Shown in pieces: positions 28,933-39,298 of a stretch of DNA of 64,000 nucleotides (the first letter of the stretch is position 1; each line of letters opens with the position of its first letter). A program made the position numbers and the translations under genes. This stretch comes from Chinchilla lanigera (Eukaryota > Chordata > Mammalia > Rodentia > Chinchillidae), in NCBI RefSeq assembly GCF_000276665.1, contig NW_004955487.1, forward strand, positions 9,239,428 to 9,303,427. Direction: 5' to 3'. The notes beneath the pieces were generated by a model. That model worked only from the letters and a program-made list of their open reading frames with translations. It was not told where the DNA came from and did not search any database.

Positions 28933-29221
28933 GGGGGATATCTAGATAAAGCCATTCCAGCAATGGCCCCGGGTCCGGGAGCTGGGCTTCGGGCAGGCCC
29001 TGTGCCTGCTGTGTCCACGCCCTCATGGGCAGTGGGCACCTTGTGTGGTGCTGTCCGTGTCCAGCAGGGGCCCTGCACGTTGGCTAGGCGGGGACGCCGT
29101 GCCGTGTTAGTGCTCGTGATGGTTGGGTGAGGGCCTGTGTGCTGCGACCCCAACTGCCAGGGTTTCCAAAGGGAAACTGAAGCACAGAGAAGTGCATCCT
29201 GGCGTGGGCGTTTTCAGGTCC

Positions 29222-29288
29222 TCTTTTTTTTCTTTCCTATCATTTGCTTTCCTTTCTCCTTCCTTCTTTTCTTTTTCTTCTTTCTCTC
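29222..29288. repeat. Pyrimidine-rich simple tract
   Basis: T/C-only stretch of TTCC and TTTC units abutting an antisense SINE. Confidence 0.8.
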
Positions 29289-29470
29289 TGTGGTGCTGGG
29301 GATTGAACCCGAAGGCTTTACGCTGGGCCCACTCCCATTCCTTTTTTATTTTACCTTTTAAGGCAGGGTCTTGCTAAGTTGCTAAACTGTTTAGGCTGGG
29401 CTCCAACTTTCAGTCCTCCTGCCTCAGCCTCCAGAGTGCTGGGGTCATGAGCTGTGCCTCTGAGCTTGGC
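29288..29470 (-). mobile_element. Fused B1-ID SINE
   Basis: Antisense ID ('GGTGCTGGGGATTGAACCCG'), T-rich linker, B1 ending 'CTGTGCCTCTGAGCTTGGC'. Confidence 0.9.
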
Positions 29471-30495
29471 TTGGGCTCCCCTGTGGCCTGTCTTCCTCGG
29501 CCTCCTCTCTCTACTCCAGGGTAAACGGCTGGTGGACGCGTTCTGCAGAGGCTCCGGTGGTCTGGGCCGCAGCAGCCTGTAGTGGTGTTTGCGCCCGGCT
29601 TGTGCCCTCTGCGGTGGCCCTGGCCTGCATTAATGGCTGCGAGAGGCTCAGGCCTGGCTTGCTCAGGGTGCTGCTGCTGGAATCACTGTGGCTAGTGGGG
29701 GCTCGGGGCCACTCGATTCTGGAGGGGGCTGTGGTGCCAGAGCCTAGGATGGCCTGGCCGGGGGGCTGGTGCGGGGTTGCCCGAGAGCTGGCTTCCAGGG
29801 CTTCGAGTGGCGGGGCTCCAGGCTGGGGAGTCCCAGTGGGCGGCCGTCCTCAGGGGACCTGGGAGTGAAGGCCACCATGTTGGGCAGCTCCCTGGGTCAC
29901 CCCGACAGACCAGAGCCCGGCCAGACTGAGGATGGGCCGAGCCAGGTTGATCCGGAGCAGGTGGCCCCACCCAGCAGTGGTGGCCCTGGCTCAAGGGCTT
30001 TCTGTTTGGTTCTCTGGTCCCTAAAGGGCGGAAGGAGCCACCATCCGGCTCGTGGCATTGCGGGCTCAGGGCAGGCTGCACGCTGGGGTTCGTGAGACAG
30101 CGGGGCCTTGGGGGCTTCGTGGGCACTGGGAATCACATCAGGGCAAATGGGATGGGCACGGAGAGCGGGGGTGCATGTGAAGGGGGCAGAGAAGGCCAGG
30201 CTGGATGGGAACCCCAGAGGCCCTCTGGGCGGAGGCCTGATGTTCCCTGGGGGCGCCCACCCTGGTCACCATGCTGCACACAGGACGCAAACCGAACAAG
30301 TGCAACTGCAGCCAGCGGCTCAGCTTTCCCGTCTCCTTTCCCTTCCACAGCGCCCTCGCGGCGCTTTTACAGGAGAGTCCTTCAGAAGCCTTTCCGGGTC
30401 TGCCTAACAAATGCACACTGAATAGACATCAAAATGTGGTCACCCTTGCCTAAATGTTTGATATTTAAGTTGTTTTCACTTTTTGTTGTTTTGAG
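29471..30495. other. Unique GC-rich sequence, no gene supported
   Basis: 1 kb without recognised repeats. Frames of 80-144 codons occur on both strands, which itself argues for composition rather than coding. No consistent splice pair found. Confidence 0.5.
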
Positions 30496-30496
30496 T

Positions 30497-30531
30497 TTTC
30501 TTTTTTCTTTTCTTTCCTTTCTTTTCTTTTT

Positions 30532-30575
<44 letters not shown>

Positions 30576-30585
30576 TTGTTTTTGG
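30497..30585. repeat. (TTTC)n microsatellite
   Basis: About 12 uninterrupted TTTC units after an imperfect lead-in. It is the T-rich side of the following antisense SINE. Confidence 0.95.
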
Positions 30586-30722
30586 GTTTTTTGAAACAGG
30601 GTCTCACTGTGTGGTTCAGGGTCATACTATGTAGTCCAGGCTGGCCTTGAACTCATGTCAGTCCTCCTGCCTCAGCTTCCTGAGTGTTGGGATTACAGGC
30701 GTGCACTGCCATGCCTGGTTTT
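30585..30722 (-). mobile_element. B1-like SINE with internal duplication
   Basis: Antisense copy 'TTTTGAAACAGGGTCTCACT' with duplicated 'GTCATACTATGTAGTCCAGG', ending 'GCACTGCCATGCCTGG'. Confidence 0.92.
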
Positions 30723-31140
30723 TCATTTTTTAATACTAAAAATAATGTGGTAATAAACATCCCTTGCATATGTCTTTGATTTGCATTTCTAGTTATTTCC
30801 CTAGTATGGATTCCTAGAAGGAAAATCCCTGTGAAGAGGTGTGGAATTTGTGACACTCCTGGTATGTTCGGTGCATCCTTTCTCTGAAATGTCCCCTGAA
30901 TTTTGTAATTTTACTCCCCGAACACCAGAATTTGGCCTCCTGTGCACTCGTGAAGGATAAGAACGGCCATTTGAAAAAGTGGATCTTTGAGGGGAAAAGT
31001 GTAGTTACATTGATGGATTTTCTTTGATTTTTTTGGAAGTCAAAATATTTTCAGATACTTATTTACCATGTGTATTTCTTTTGCAAATTGCTTACTTTCA
31101 TTACCCAATTTTTATGTGGTGATTCTGTTTACTTAGGAGA
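30723..31140. other. AT-rich, unclassified old repeat likely
   Basis: 'AATAAACATCCCTTGCATAT' and 'GGATTCCTAGAAGGAAAATC' resemble old LINE-1 3' sequence in antisense, but I cannot place it firmly. Confidence 0.35.
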
Positions 31141-31474
31141 AGCCTGTGTGTATGAGGCGTCTAACTCTCAGTCGGCTTCGCCTGCTCCTGTTTGTGTCTG
31201 GAGTTGCTGGCAAGGACTGTAAGCACAGTGGGCAGAAGGCTTCCTCCCCAGGGCTCAGGACTGTGGGGCCGGGAGCCTCCTGGGTTGCAGCTTGGACCCT
31301 GGGGGTCTGGTGGGGACCTCAGAGGACACAGAAGGGCGGGAGAGCTGTGCTGTGCAGGTGTGCAGTGGATGCGGGTGGGCGACAGAGTGGGGCAGAGCAG
31401 CGAGCCCGCTCTCTACCCAGGGTGTGACCCCAACCTGGTGAGAGCTTAAATGATAAAGGTGTGGCAGTGAACGA
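31141..31474. other. Unique GC-rich sequence
   Basis: No repeat or exon recognised. Confidence 0.4.
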
Positions 31475-31925
31475 CAAGACCATGAATCCCCTCTGTATCT
31501 TCCCTTTCCTTTAAACACACTTGTCCCGTCGTCCTTGCTATTTTCTGAAGCAGCTCTGGAGCCCTCTCTCCTGAGGGCTTTCACCAGGTGTTAGAAAAAA
31601 TATGGTGCCATCCACCAGAAAGACAGCACATAAAAATGTAATGCTTCATCCTCATCCACCTTAGTCCCTGGATCTAGCACTGTGACTTCTGGCTCTTCCC
31701 CATTCACAATGACCATGAAAGGGAGATGTTTTGAATCTATTCAGGACATCGAGGCAGCCAGGACAGCTCAGCTAAAGACCCTCAGGAAAGAGGACTCCAG
31801 AGCTGCGGCAGAAAGTGGCACACACGATGGGCTGAGTGTGTTCGAAGTGAGGAGAGGATTTTGAGGGGATTTATGGCAATGTGTCTTTTACTATAATTCG
31901 TTTTTAAAAATTACATACTGTATTT
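31475..31925 (+). mobile_element. Palindromic mariner-derived element, copy B
   Basis: Short antisense arm (31475-31585), a loop, then a long sense arm to ~31925. The long arm reads (from ~31728) FESIQDIEAARTAQLKTLRK and then EDSRAAAES, ending near VRRGF and a stop. This aligns with the C-terminus of mariner-family transposases (FESIxDIxxNxTxxLKxxxK, EDF). Upstream is a worn SPDLAP-type block ('CTAGCACTGTGACTTCTGG'). Opposite orientation to copies A, C and D. Frameshifted and not active. Confidence 0.78.
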
Positions 31926-32219
31926 TTCTGTCAAACCTCTCTGTAACCCAGAAGTGTGTGTTAAACGGTGAGTAGATGCTTTGGTTTGGTTGCTGTTGGT
32001 TTCCAGAGGAAGCATCTGTGTGAGTCTGTGTGTCCCCAGTCCTTGCTCCAGGCTCGAGCCCAGGGCATCTGATTGGGTTCATTATATTCTTCATAGGGTG
32101 CAAAGCTGATCATCCTACCTCTTCCCAACTGTGATTGCTTCTCTCTCTTGTGGGGAGCGGCCCAGTGTGGGCATCTCAGCCACGTTAGCCCTGGAGACAG
32201 GGAGCAACCTAGCAAATAG

Positions 32220-32450
32220 TTATTGAAATGAGTCTGCTCACCATCAGATTCATTAATTTAGTGTTTTCTCCAACAAGTGGCATTAATATAGCATAATGGG
32301 CTTTTTCATTCCACCGGACTAGTTAATAGGAATCGATATGGCAGGGACATTAACGAGGTACAGAGCAATTAAACTGCCAGCAATTAGTTCCCAGTGCCTG
32401 AATTTCCAGCCTAGGAGAGAGACGGCCTCACCAGCCCACGGCCTGGCCCA
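32220..32450. promoter_or_regulatory. AT-rich, TAAT-rich conserved-looking element
   Basis: Sharp AT-rich island with many homeodomain cores: 'TTCATTAATTTAGTG', 'GGCATTAATATAGCATAATG', 'CTAGTTAATAGG', 'GACATTAACGAGG', 'AGCAATTAAACTG', 'AGCAATTAGTTCCC'. It also has 'GAATCGATATGG'. No repeat recognised. The strongest enhancer-like block of the window by motif density. Confidence 0.45.
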
Positions 32451-32934
32451 GCGCGCACACAGATTGCCTCGCTCTCATATCACGTTTGTAGAGACCCGAG
32501 AGCGTGTCGGCCGGGAGTGGGCCTGTGCGGCTGTTGCTGTCGCCGAGAGTGCTGGCCCTGTGGGCAGCAGAGGAAGGCTCTCTCCACGGGCCGCGCCTCT
32601 GTCCACAGGGCCTGACTCTGGGGTGCAGGTCTCCCGCCAGCTTGACCTGGGCAGGGTCCCCGCATACCATGGTTTGGGAAAGGCAGGCTCAGTGTCTCCA
32701 CGTTGCTGCTGGGTCCCAGCAGCATGGAGATGTCGAAGCGGAGGGACAGGAAGGCTGGGCCTTGGCCACGCTCTCCCAGCAACCAGACATAGACCCTTAG
32801 AGACCACCCAGGCGTCAGAAGCCGTCGGGGACAACAGAGGGCATGAGCAGCAATTCCCATGACATCCTCATTCGGTGGTTGAAAGATCACGTCTAGAATG
32901 AAAGGTGTGCTTTCGTGCTTACAATGATCTTATT
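32451..32934. other. Unique GC-rich sequence
   Basis: Open on both strands for over 100 codons, with no domain or splice support. Confidence 0.45.
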
Positions 32935-33082
32935 GCTTTGTTTTTGAGACAGGGTCTCACTATGCAGTTTAGGCTGCCCTTGAACTCACTATGTAGCTCA
33001 GGCTGGCCTCAGACTCATGACAATCCTCCTGCCTCAGCCTCTCGAGTGCTAGATGATAGGCATGTGTCACCATGCCCGGTTT
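32935..33082 (-). mobile_element. B1-like SINE with internal duplication
   Basis: Antisense copy 'TTGTTTTTGAGACAGGGTCT' to 'GTCACCATGCCCGG'. Duplicated 'GAACTCACTATGTAGCTCAG'. Confidence 0.93.
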
Positions 33083-33344
33083 AGAGGTCTGTTATTAAAA
33101 TATTTTTCTCATATTGGCTGAGTTGATGGTGTGTTTATTTCTCTGTTTGAGTTTCATTTCAGGAATCCGAGGCCAAGAACGTGGGACAGATGCCCTGCAG
33201 GGCAGCACGGGCCGTGGGCTCACATACCCAGCCAGGATCACTGGGAGTTGTGGGTGAAGCCTGGCCAGCCGGCTGCTCTGGGGACGCCAGCCCCACTGGG
33301 GCCTCCGGCTCGTCGCCTGGAAACCGCCCAACAATGCCGCCGGG

Positions 33345-33430
33345 CGCCTGCAATGCTCTCTCCTGAAGGGGCAGCCCCTGCAATTATTTTATTTCCATTC
33401 TATTATGTTAATCAAATCAGCAACCAGCCC
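33345..33430. promoter_or_regulatory. Small AT-rich conserved-looking patch
   Basis: 'CCTGCAATTATTTTATTTCC' and 'TATGTTAATCAAATCAGC' in GC-rich DNA. No repeat recognised. Low confidence. Confidence 0.25.
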
Positions 33431-33654
33431 CGAGCACACCCGTGGGCAAAGCAGAGGGGCTGTGAAGGGTCAATTGGGATGGCCCTGACTGGGCAGGCTG
33501 GGTAGGGGCAGCATCAGAGGGTTCGCCTGGGTCCAGCGGGCCCAGGGCGGCAGCACCAGGGAGCCTCACACGGTGGCCTCGCCTCACAGGAACACGCCCA
33601 GCAGTGGTTTGCAAACAGTGGAGGGCTTTGCTTGCAATAAAATTTGATGTCCAA

Positions 33655-33842
33655 GCTGGGCTTGGGGACACCCATCTTTAATCCCCACACTCTGGGAGGC
33701 TGAGGCAGGAGAAGTGCAAGGTGGAGCCCAGCCTGAGTGACTTGGCAAGACCTTGACTCCAAATAAATAATAAAAAAACAGGCTGGGTATGTAGCCCAAC
33801 AAGAAAGCCTTGGTTTCAATTCCAGTAGCCCCTCTGCACCCC
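33655..33842 (+). mobile_element. Fused B1-ID SINE
   Basis: Sense B1 ('GGGGACACCCATCTTTAATC'), A-rich linker, ID tail from 'GGCTGGGTATGTAGCCC' to 'TCAATTCCAGTAGCCCC'. Confidence 0.9.
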
Positions 33843-33989
33843 CAAAACTTATATTCAGCCTCCAAAGAACCCCGTAAGAGTGAGTCCTCTGAATGGAGTC
33901 AGAGCTGGGGTGCTGTCTGAGGCCACACGCCAGGGGTGCAGAATTGGGTTTTATCAGGGCTGCTGATACTTTGTTCTCTGACCCAATCC

Positions 33990-34110
33990 CAGGGAACTGA
34001 GGCTTCCCAGTCCACCATGCTGCAGACAGAAGATGCTATCTGCCTCAGTTTACCTGCCTGTGTAATGGACAAATAATGCAGGGCATCTGCAGCAATACTT
34101 CCCTGTTTGC
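33990..34110 (-). mobile_element. MIR SINE remnant (antisense)
   Basis: 'CTGCCTCAGTTTACCTGCC' then 'TGTGTAATGGAC' matches the antisense MIR block CCTCAGTTTCCTCATCTGTA. Old. Confidence 0.5.
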
Positions 34111-34329
34111 TGTGAGCGCTGCAGGTGGGTGACGCTTTGGTTAGCTCCTGACATGTCCCTGAGCTTCAGGATGCCTTGAGTCCGCCCCCACTGGGTTTGA
34201 TGGAGGCAACGACTCCACTCCTGGGCAACTTTGCCTCCTGTGTCTGGGTTCCAGCCGAGGCCAGGCAGTCGGCACTGGCTGGCGGCTTCACCACCCTGAG
34301 ACCCCGCAGCCACAGCACTCTGCTTTGAA

Positions 34330-34600
34330 TTCCCTCAGCCCAAACAGCAGTGCGACGCCTGTTGTTTAAAAGTCAGAGGAGCAATTACTCTGAAGTTTGT
34401 TTCCTGCCCTTTGCCTCGCCAATATTGAGGATCTCTGTTTCAGAATGAAGTTGTAAATGAGATTTGAGCCCCACACCAGCCGCTTTGTTCTGCCTCCAGG
34501 GAGAGTCCAGTCGCCAGTTCAAAGCAAACATACACAGAGCCGAAATTCAAAGGCGCTGGGGAAGATTTTTCTCTCCTAATCTGGGTTCCTGGGCTGGCCA
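34330..34600. promoter_or_regulatory. Conserved-looking noncoding block
   Basis: Repeat-free, mixed composition: 'GTTGTTTAAAAGTCAG', 'GCAATTACTCTGAAG', 'CGCCAATATTGAGG' and 'GAAATTCAAAGGCGC'. Motif content suggests a regulatory element. No function shown. Confidence 0.35.
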
Positions 34601-35015
34601 TCCGATCAGCCTTCCCCCAGCACCCTTGGAAAGCAGGGCACCCCGAAACAGCTCTCTGGAGCAGCCCTCCTGGCCGGGCCCACCTGGGAGGCCACAGCCC
34701 GGGTCAGCCGCTCTGTGGCACGGGAATAGCAGCTGGCGTTCAGTTCACAGAGTCCTACTTGTCGGCACTCCCAGACACACTTCGAGGTACCGTCTCGCCC
34801 CACCTTGCTGTTCAGGAAGCTGAGGCCCAGACAGATCGTGTACCTCTGCTGACCATTGCTTCTGCCTGCCCCTGGGCCAGCACCCCATGGACGGAGGCCA
34901 AGCTCCCTGGCCCACGCATGTGCAGCCCACTCGTGCTGTGAGTCGCAGGCGGCAGGGGTGAGCAGTCTGCACCCAGAGTGAAGCTGGGCCTGGGGCCCTG
35001 CCTGTCACTGCAGTA
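34601..35015. other. Unique GC-rich sequence
   Basis: Possible worn MIR at 34790-34850 ('GGAAGCTGAGGCCCAGACAG'). Nothing else recognised. Confidence 0.4.
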
Positions 35016-35172
35016 CACTGGGAGGCTGAGGCAGGAGGGTAGGAAGTCCAAATCCAGCCTGGGCATCACTTAACAAATGACCCGGTCTCAAAATAAAAAA
35101 CAAAGATAAGGTGGGGATGCAGCTCAGTGGAGCAGCCCTGGGTTCAAGCACGAGTGCAACAAAAAAATAAAA
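35016..35172 (+). mobile_element. Fused B1-ID SINE, 5'-truncated
   Basis: Begins in the B1 core ('ACTGGGAGGCTGAGGCAGG'). The ID tail 'GGTGGGGATGCAGCTCAGTG' ends with an A-rich 3' end. Confidence 0.9.
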
Positions 35173-35415
35173 ACAAAAACAAAAGCTTTGAGGTTTTTGA
35201 TGTCCAGCTTTGGCTTCCTTTGAGAGCCCAGAATTCTTGGTCGGTAGAAGCTTGAGATGAAGCCAGGGCTTGGGATCCCCAGCTCGGAGGACTTGCCATG
35301 CACCCCAAGTCCAGGCAGAGCTCAAGCGGCCGCCTGTCTGTACATTCACAGCTGGAGAATGACTGCCCCTCCTCACCAGCATCATCAGCCCCCAGCGCCC
35401 AGTACAGACCCCTGC

Positions 35416-35514
35416 ACTTTTTTATTCTGAGGTCGTCTCACTAAGTTGCTCAAGCTGGGCAGGAATTTGCGATCCTCCTGCCTCAGCCTCCCAGAACACC
35501 ACCGCACCTGCTAA
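35416..35514 (-). mobile_element. B1-like SINE
   Basis: Antisense copy 'TTTTATTCTGAGGTCGTCTC'. The end is shortened ('CCCAGAACACCACCGCACC'). Confidence 0.85.
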
Positions 35515-35789
35515 ACTGCCGTTTCACCCTGGGGGTTGGAGCAGTTGGAGATGTGCACAGCAGTGTTCCTCAGGAGCCTGCAGGGAGCCAGGAGGAGGGT
35601 GCCAGGATTTTCAGTGTCACTGGGGATCTGGGCACACAGACTGGATGGGAAAGGGTTCCAAAGGCAAAGCTCTTGCGGAGGAGCTGGGGGCTGTGCGTGG
35701 CCGAGTGGTGTTTCTGGGGTCATCACAGCACAAGTCGGGCAGATGGGGGTCAGTCCCCCAGGCAGGAAAGTGGCTACTCTGTGTTCTTA

Positions 35790-36590
35790 ACTCCTTTCCA
35801 CCCGCCCCTCTTCTCCCTTGCCACCTCCACGCCTGGCCCCCTGCCCCTCTGCAAACGATCTGTTTCTTATCATCTGCCTTTTATTTTGCCCTTTATTTAT
35901 GTTTGGGTTTCTATCCATTTTTTTTTTATTTTAAAAAATAAAAGAAGGAAAACATATTAACAGACAGACATCCACTTACAAAATAGCATGAGAACAATAC
36001 AAACAAAACAGTTACAGACAAAGTTGTAGGAAATTAACAATGGTTGTTGCATTACTTATTGATATCTTCAAAGTGGTTTCTCAGGAAAACAAATAGAGAC
36101 ATACAAGATTGATCAAACAAGTAATCATTAACTGCTCCTTTCTGTAGAGCAATAGAAGACAGTAGTACAACTATGTTAGCTCTCCTGTATATACATACTT
36201 ACATAATTTCCCTTTCTTTCCCTTTTCTTTTCCCACACTCCAATTGCCCTTTACCCTTGAGCATTTTCCTTTCTTTAACAATGTCTATCATACCTCCTAG
36301 TTTTTATTCACTCTTTCAGGTCTTACACTAGGGAGAATATTCGATGCTATGTTCAGGTTTCTAATGTGAGAGAAGCCAAGGGGTATTTCAGTGCCAATTT
36401 ATTTTGCTTAACATCACAGTCTCAAGGTGCATCCCTTTTCCTACAGATGACTCAATTTTATCCTTCTTCGAGGGAGAGTAGTACTCCCCAGTGTGTAAAA
36501 ACCACACTTTCTATACCCAGTCATCTGCTGGTGGGCACACAGGCTGCTCCAACGCACAGCTCCCATGCGTTGTCCTTCTATAAGCCCTAA
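35790..36590 (-). mobile_element. L1 3' end (antisense), with nested insertion
   Basis: Outer copy: 3' UTR at 35790-35912 ('CTTATCATCTGCCTTTTATT'), then ORF2 end at 36363-36590 ('GAGAGTAGTACTCCCCAG' is the complement of the VEYYSxxK region). The two parts are separated by a nested retroposon. The copy matches the L1 ends at 1.9-2.2 and 28.5-28.8 kb. Confidence 0.8.
35913..36347 (-). mobile_element. Nested retroposon in L1, with target duplication
   Basis: Flanked by 15-base direct repeats TATGTTTGGGTTTCT (35898-35912) and TATGTTCAGGTTTCT (36348-36362), two mismatches. It starts with a T-rich tract (35918-35935), so it is an antisense poly(A) insertion, probably a 5'-truncated L1 3' UTR. Confidence 0.7.
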
Positions 36591-37238
36591 ACCCCAGTTG
36601 CTGCCTGTGCCACATGCCCAGCTCCCATCCAGACTTACAGATTTGGAAGCGTGCTCCTCATGCGGGCCCTTGCTTGGGCCATGTTTGTTGAGTGAATGCA
36701 GAAGGCCCTTCTGTCTTCTGGGTGCACTCATTTAATGAGGAGCCTTGGCTTCTACAGGTGCGGTGGTCACAGGCAAATCTGCTGACTGCGCGTGTGTAAT
36801 TTGTGTGGCAGGGTCCATGCTGCAGGCTGCAGGCCTGGGACTCCATCTCTCGCCTGGGCAGGGGCGTGTGGGGTGTGCGTGGAGTGCTCCCTGCTGAGCT
36901 CTCACTGGGTACCAGGCTGGTGATGCTCCTGGCTCCAGGTGCTTCGCACTGCACTGGGCGCCCCACCCATGCTCCGTTTGGGCACTGAAATGCTGAAACA
37001 GGGGTGGGGCAGGGAGGAGGCCTGGAAACCTTAGTGTTGTGTGGGCATCTGACTCCACCCATGCCAGGGCCTCTGCTCGTCCATGTGTGTGTGAATTTGT
37101 GTAAATCCAGGCCCGCCAGCTATCTCTGCCCAGCCTTTGCTCAGCACACAACCTGTGCAGCTGTCCAAGGCTGACCTGCAGTCTACCAGGCTGCTTTGGG
37201 CTCTGAGGTCCCCCTCTAGGAGGTAAGACTGAAAGACA
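36591..37238. other. Unique sequence, no gene supported
   Basis: GC-rich in the middle. Two antisense frames of about 135 codons overlap each other and show no motif. Confidence 0.45.
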
Positions 37239-37573
37239 GTGAATGCTTAAATTAAAAGAATTACTACAGTAAAAGACACATTGCCATGAATCCTCCTCAA
37301 AATCCTCCTCTCACTTCCAACACACTCATTCCATCCTTTCTGCCACTTTCTGCAGCAGCTCTGGAGTCCTCTTTCCTGAGGGTCTTTCGCTGTGCCGTCC
37401 TGGCTGCCTCAGTGTCCTGAATGGATTCAAAACGTTTCCTTTCCCGGTCATTGTAACTTTGGGGAAGAGCCGGAAGTCACATGGTGCCAGATCTGGTGAC
37501 TAAGGTGGATGAGGACAGTGTTGAGCTGCCTTTTCGTTGGATGGCACTGGACAAAAGCACTCACTATATTTTT

Positions 37574-37605
37574 TACACTTGATCTTAGCCAAAAGGCCAA
37601 GAAGC
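37574..37605 (-). pseudogene. U2 snRNA 5'-end fragment (retropseudogene)
   Basis: The complement matches nucleotides ~4-35 of U2 snRNA with one mismatch ('GGCCTTTTGGCTAAGATCAA' is exact), including the branch-site-pairing neighbourhood. It sits in the loop of the palindromic mariner copy and is flanked by similar short repeats ('ACTCACTATATTTTT' and 'ACTCATATTTTTT'), as expected for an L1-mediated insertion of a truncated RNA. Not functional. Confidence 0.9.
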
Positions 37606-37756
37606 ATAACACTCATATTTTTTGTCACACCTGGTAAAGACACTCAGGAAAGACAACTCCAGAGCTGCTGCAGAAGGTGGCAAGGAGGATGGGACAAGCG
37701 CACTGCAAGTGAGCACAGGATTTTCAAGGGACTCGTGGCTGTGTGTCTCTTATTCT

Positions 37757-37845
37757 TTTTTTTTTTGCTGTACAGGGGATCGAACACACGACCTCACGCT
37801 TGCCAGGCAGGCACTTATGCCACTGAGCTATATCCCTAGCCCTGC
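37757..37845 (-). mobile_element. ID-like SINE (tRNA-derived), pure form
   Basis: The complement begins 'GGGCTAGGGATATAGCTC' with A-box and B-box ('GTGTTCGATCCC') of a tRNA-derived Pol III promoter and an A-tail of about 10. Flanked by a target duplication (TGTCTCTTATTC type, 37745-37756 and 37847-37858). Confidence 0.9.
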
Positions 37846-38044
37846 CTGTCTCTTATTCTAATAATGTTTTAAATGTAAACATTCACCTTTTATTGTGACC
37901 ACCCCTCCTACACAGCCCCTTCCTCTGGATGCTGGAGTGACCGAGGGCTCCTTGGCTGATCAAGGACTGCACCCCACTGAAGCTCACACCCTGCCTGGGC
38001 CCAGCCGCTGCTTTCCTGTAAACACTCCCCCCCACCCCCCGTTA

Positions 38045-38163
38045 AAATTTTTGGAGTCTGGGTCCTGCCATGTGGCCCAGGCTGGCCTCAAACTCACAGC
38101 CATCCTCCTGCCTCCATCTCCCCACCTGCTGGGGTTGCAGGCATGCACAATCACGCCCAGCTT
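38045..38163 (-). mobile_element. B1-like SINE
   Basis: Antisense copy 'TTTTTGGAGTCTGGGTCCTG' to 'GCACAATCACGCCCAGC'. Confidence 0.88.
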
Positions 38164-38891
38164 TAGAATTTCTAAGGCACAGTATGAAAGGTAGGACAAT
38201 TACTTGTTACCTAAACTGGCAGTGGAAGATACTGGAAAGGAACTGATTATGAATGGCATTTCTAACCCTGAGTGACAAGCTCGGGGCTGTGCCACGCACA
38301 GCTCACTGTTTCGTCCTGAGGGCCGGTTGGCTGTCTGTCTCCATTCTCTTAAATTCTGGAGACCTGCAGGCTTGTGTCCCCTGGACACTTCCAGTCCTGT
38401 GTGGCCCCAGGGTGAGCAGCCCTGGCCTCAGGCCTTCATTCACCATTGATATCAATTTTGCGTGAAAAATAAAGCAGGTTTTCTTCCAGAATGCTACCTT
38501 GGTAGAGCCGCTTTGCAGTGCTGCTGGCAGCATCTTCAGGGACTGCGTTCTCTGGGACAGCATCTCTGGGACCCTGGGTGCCGACTTACTCAGCCATGGG
38601 TGTCTCCCTGGCCAGCGTCCTCTCCCTGGCCTGGGCTGGATCCGAGCAACACATGTCAGATGCCAAGCCTCTGCCAGCTCTGGTGAGACCTGGAACTACA
38701 TAATGACAGTCCTTGCCTTTCGGGGTATGCTGTCTGGAAAGGGACACAGGTGGATCCAGAAATGCTTCTAATAGGATTAAAAAGTACTTGGGGATCAACC
38801 AGGGTGTGAGGAGGCCTGGGTGGCTGCTTATTTTTAATTAGGCTTGGAACAGCCTTCCTGGGGGAGCACCATTTGGGAAGCTGGGAATTCA
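38164..38891. other. Unique sequence upstream of the MaLR element
   Basis: No repeat recognised. Short overlapping frames only. Confidence 0.45.
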
Positions 38892-38896
38892 GGGAG
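38892..38896. repeat. Target-site duplication GGGAG (left)
   Basis: The same 5 bases, GGGAG, follow the 3' LTR at 41392-41396. A 5-bp duplication is the known size for ERVL/MaLR integration. Confidence 0.9.
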
Positions 38897-39293
38897 TGTT
38901 ACGGTTGATACATTGTGTCAACTTGGGGAGTCTAGAGGTTTGGCTAAGTGACTCAGCAGGAAGCCAGGGTGCTTACTTTGTATACATCCTGAGCCTGTGG
39001 AAGCGGAGGGCATGGAGATTGTGAGAGCTACAGGCCCCTTAGGTGGGGGCAGCCTGTTTACAATGTAAGGGAGGGAAAGAGGCTGCTTGCCACCCTTCCT
39101 CCCTTTTGCTCTGGCTGTTTGCTGTTCGGCTGCCATTCCCCCCTTTGCTCTTGTTGCTTTGTTATCTTCTGCCTGGGAGCCAACCAAGTATGGACTAAAA
39201 GCTCCACAAACTGTAAGCTAAATAAACCTTTCCTTCCTTCATTTTGGGCATTGGGTATTTTGTCCCAGCAATGAGAAAAAAATAACTAAGACA
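38897..39293 (+). mobile_element. 5' LTR of MaLR-type element
   Basis: 397 bp from 'TGTTACGGTTGATACATTG' to 'AATAACTAAGACA'. It has the TG...CA ends and the MaLR-typical 'AAGCTAAATAAACCTTTCC' polyadenylation region. By eye it differs from the 3' LTR at about 20 positions plus a few small indels, roughly 5%. Confidence 0.95.
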
Positions 39294-39298
39294 GAATT

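Larger units (their letters stand above)
37239..37886 (-). mobile_element. Palindromic mariner-derived element, copy C
   Basis: Most complete copy. Left arm from 'GTGAATGCTTAAATTAAAAG' through the antisense transposase 3' part to ~37490. On the - strand a frame around 37475-37500 gives SPDLAPCDF, the mariner signature with the third catalytic Asp. The right arm (37635-37886) is the inverse of 37239-37392 ('TCAGGAAAGACAACTCCAG' against 'CTGGAGTCCTCTTTCCTGA'). The arms are roughly 80% alike by eye. The loop holds a U2 snRNA fragment and the right arm an ID-like SINE, both later insertions. Confidence 0.8.

Noticed and set aside
33130..33215. Exon after 'GAGTTTCATTTCAG' at ~33163
   Set aside because: Acceptor-like, but no donor keeps a frame and nothing recognisable is encoded.
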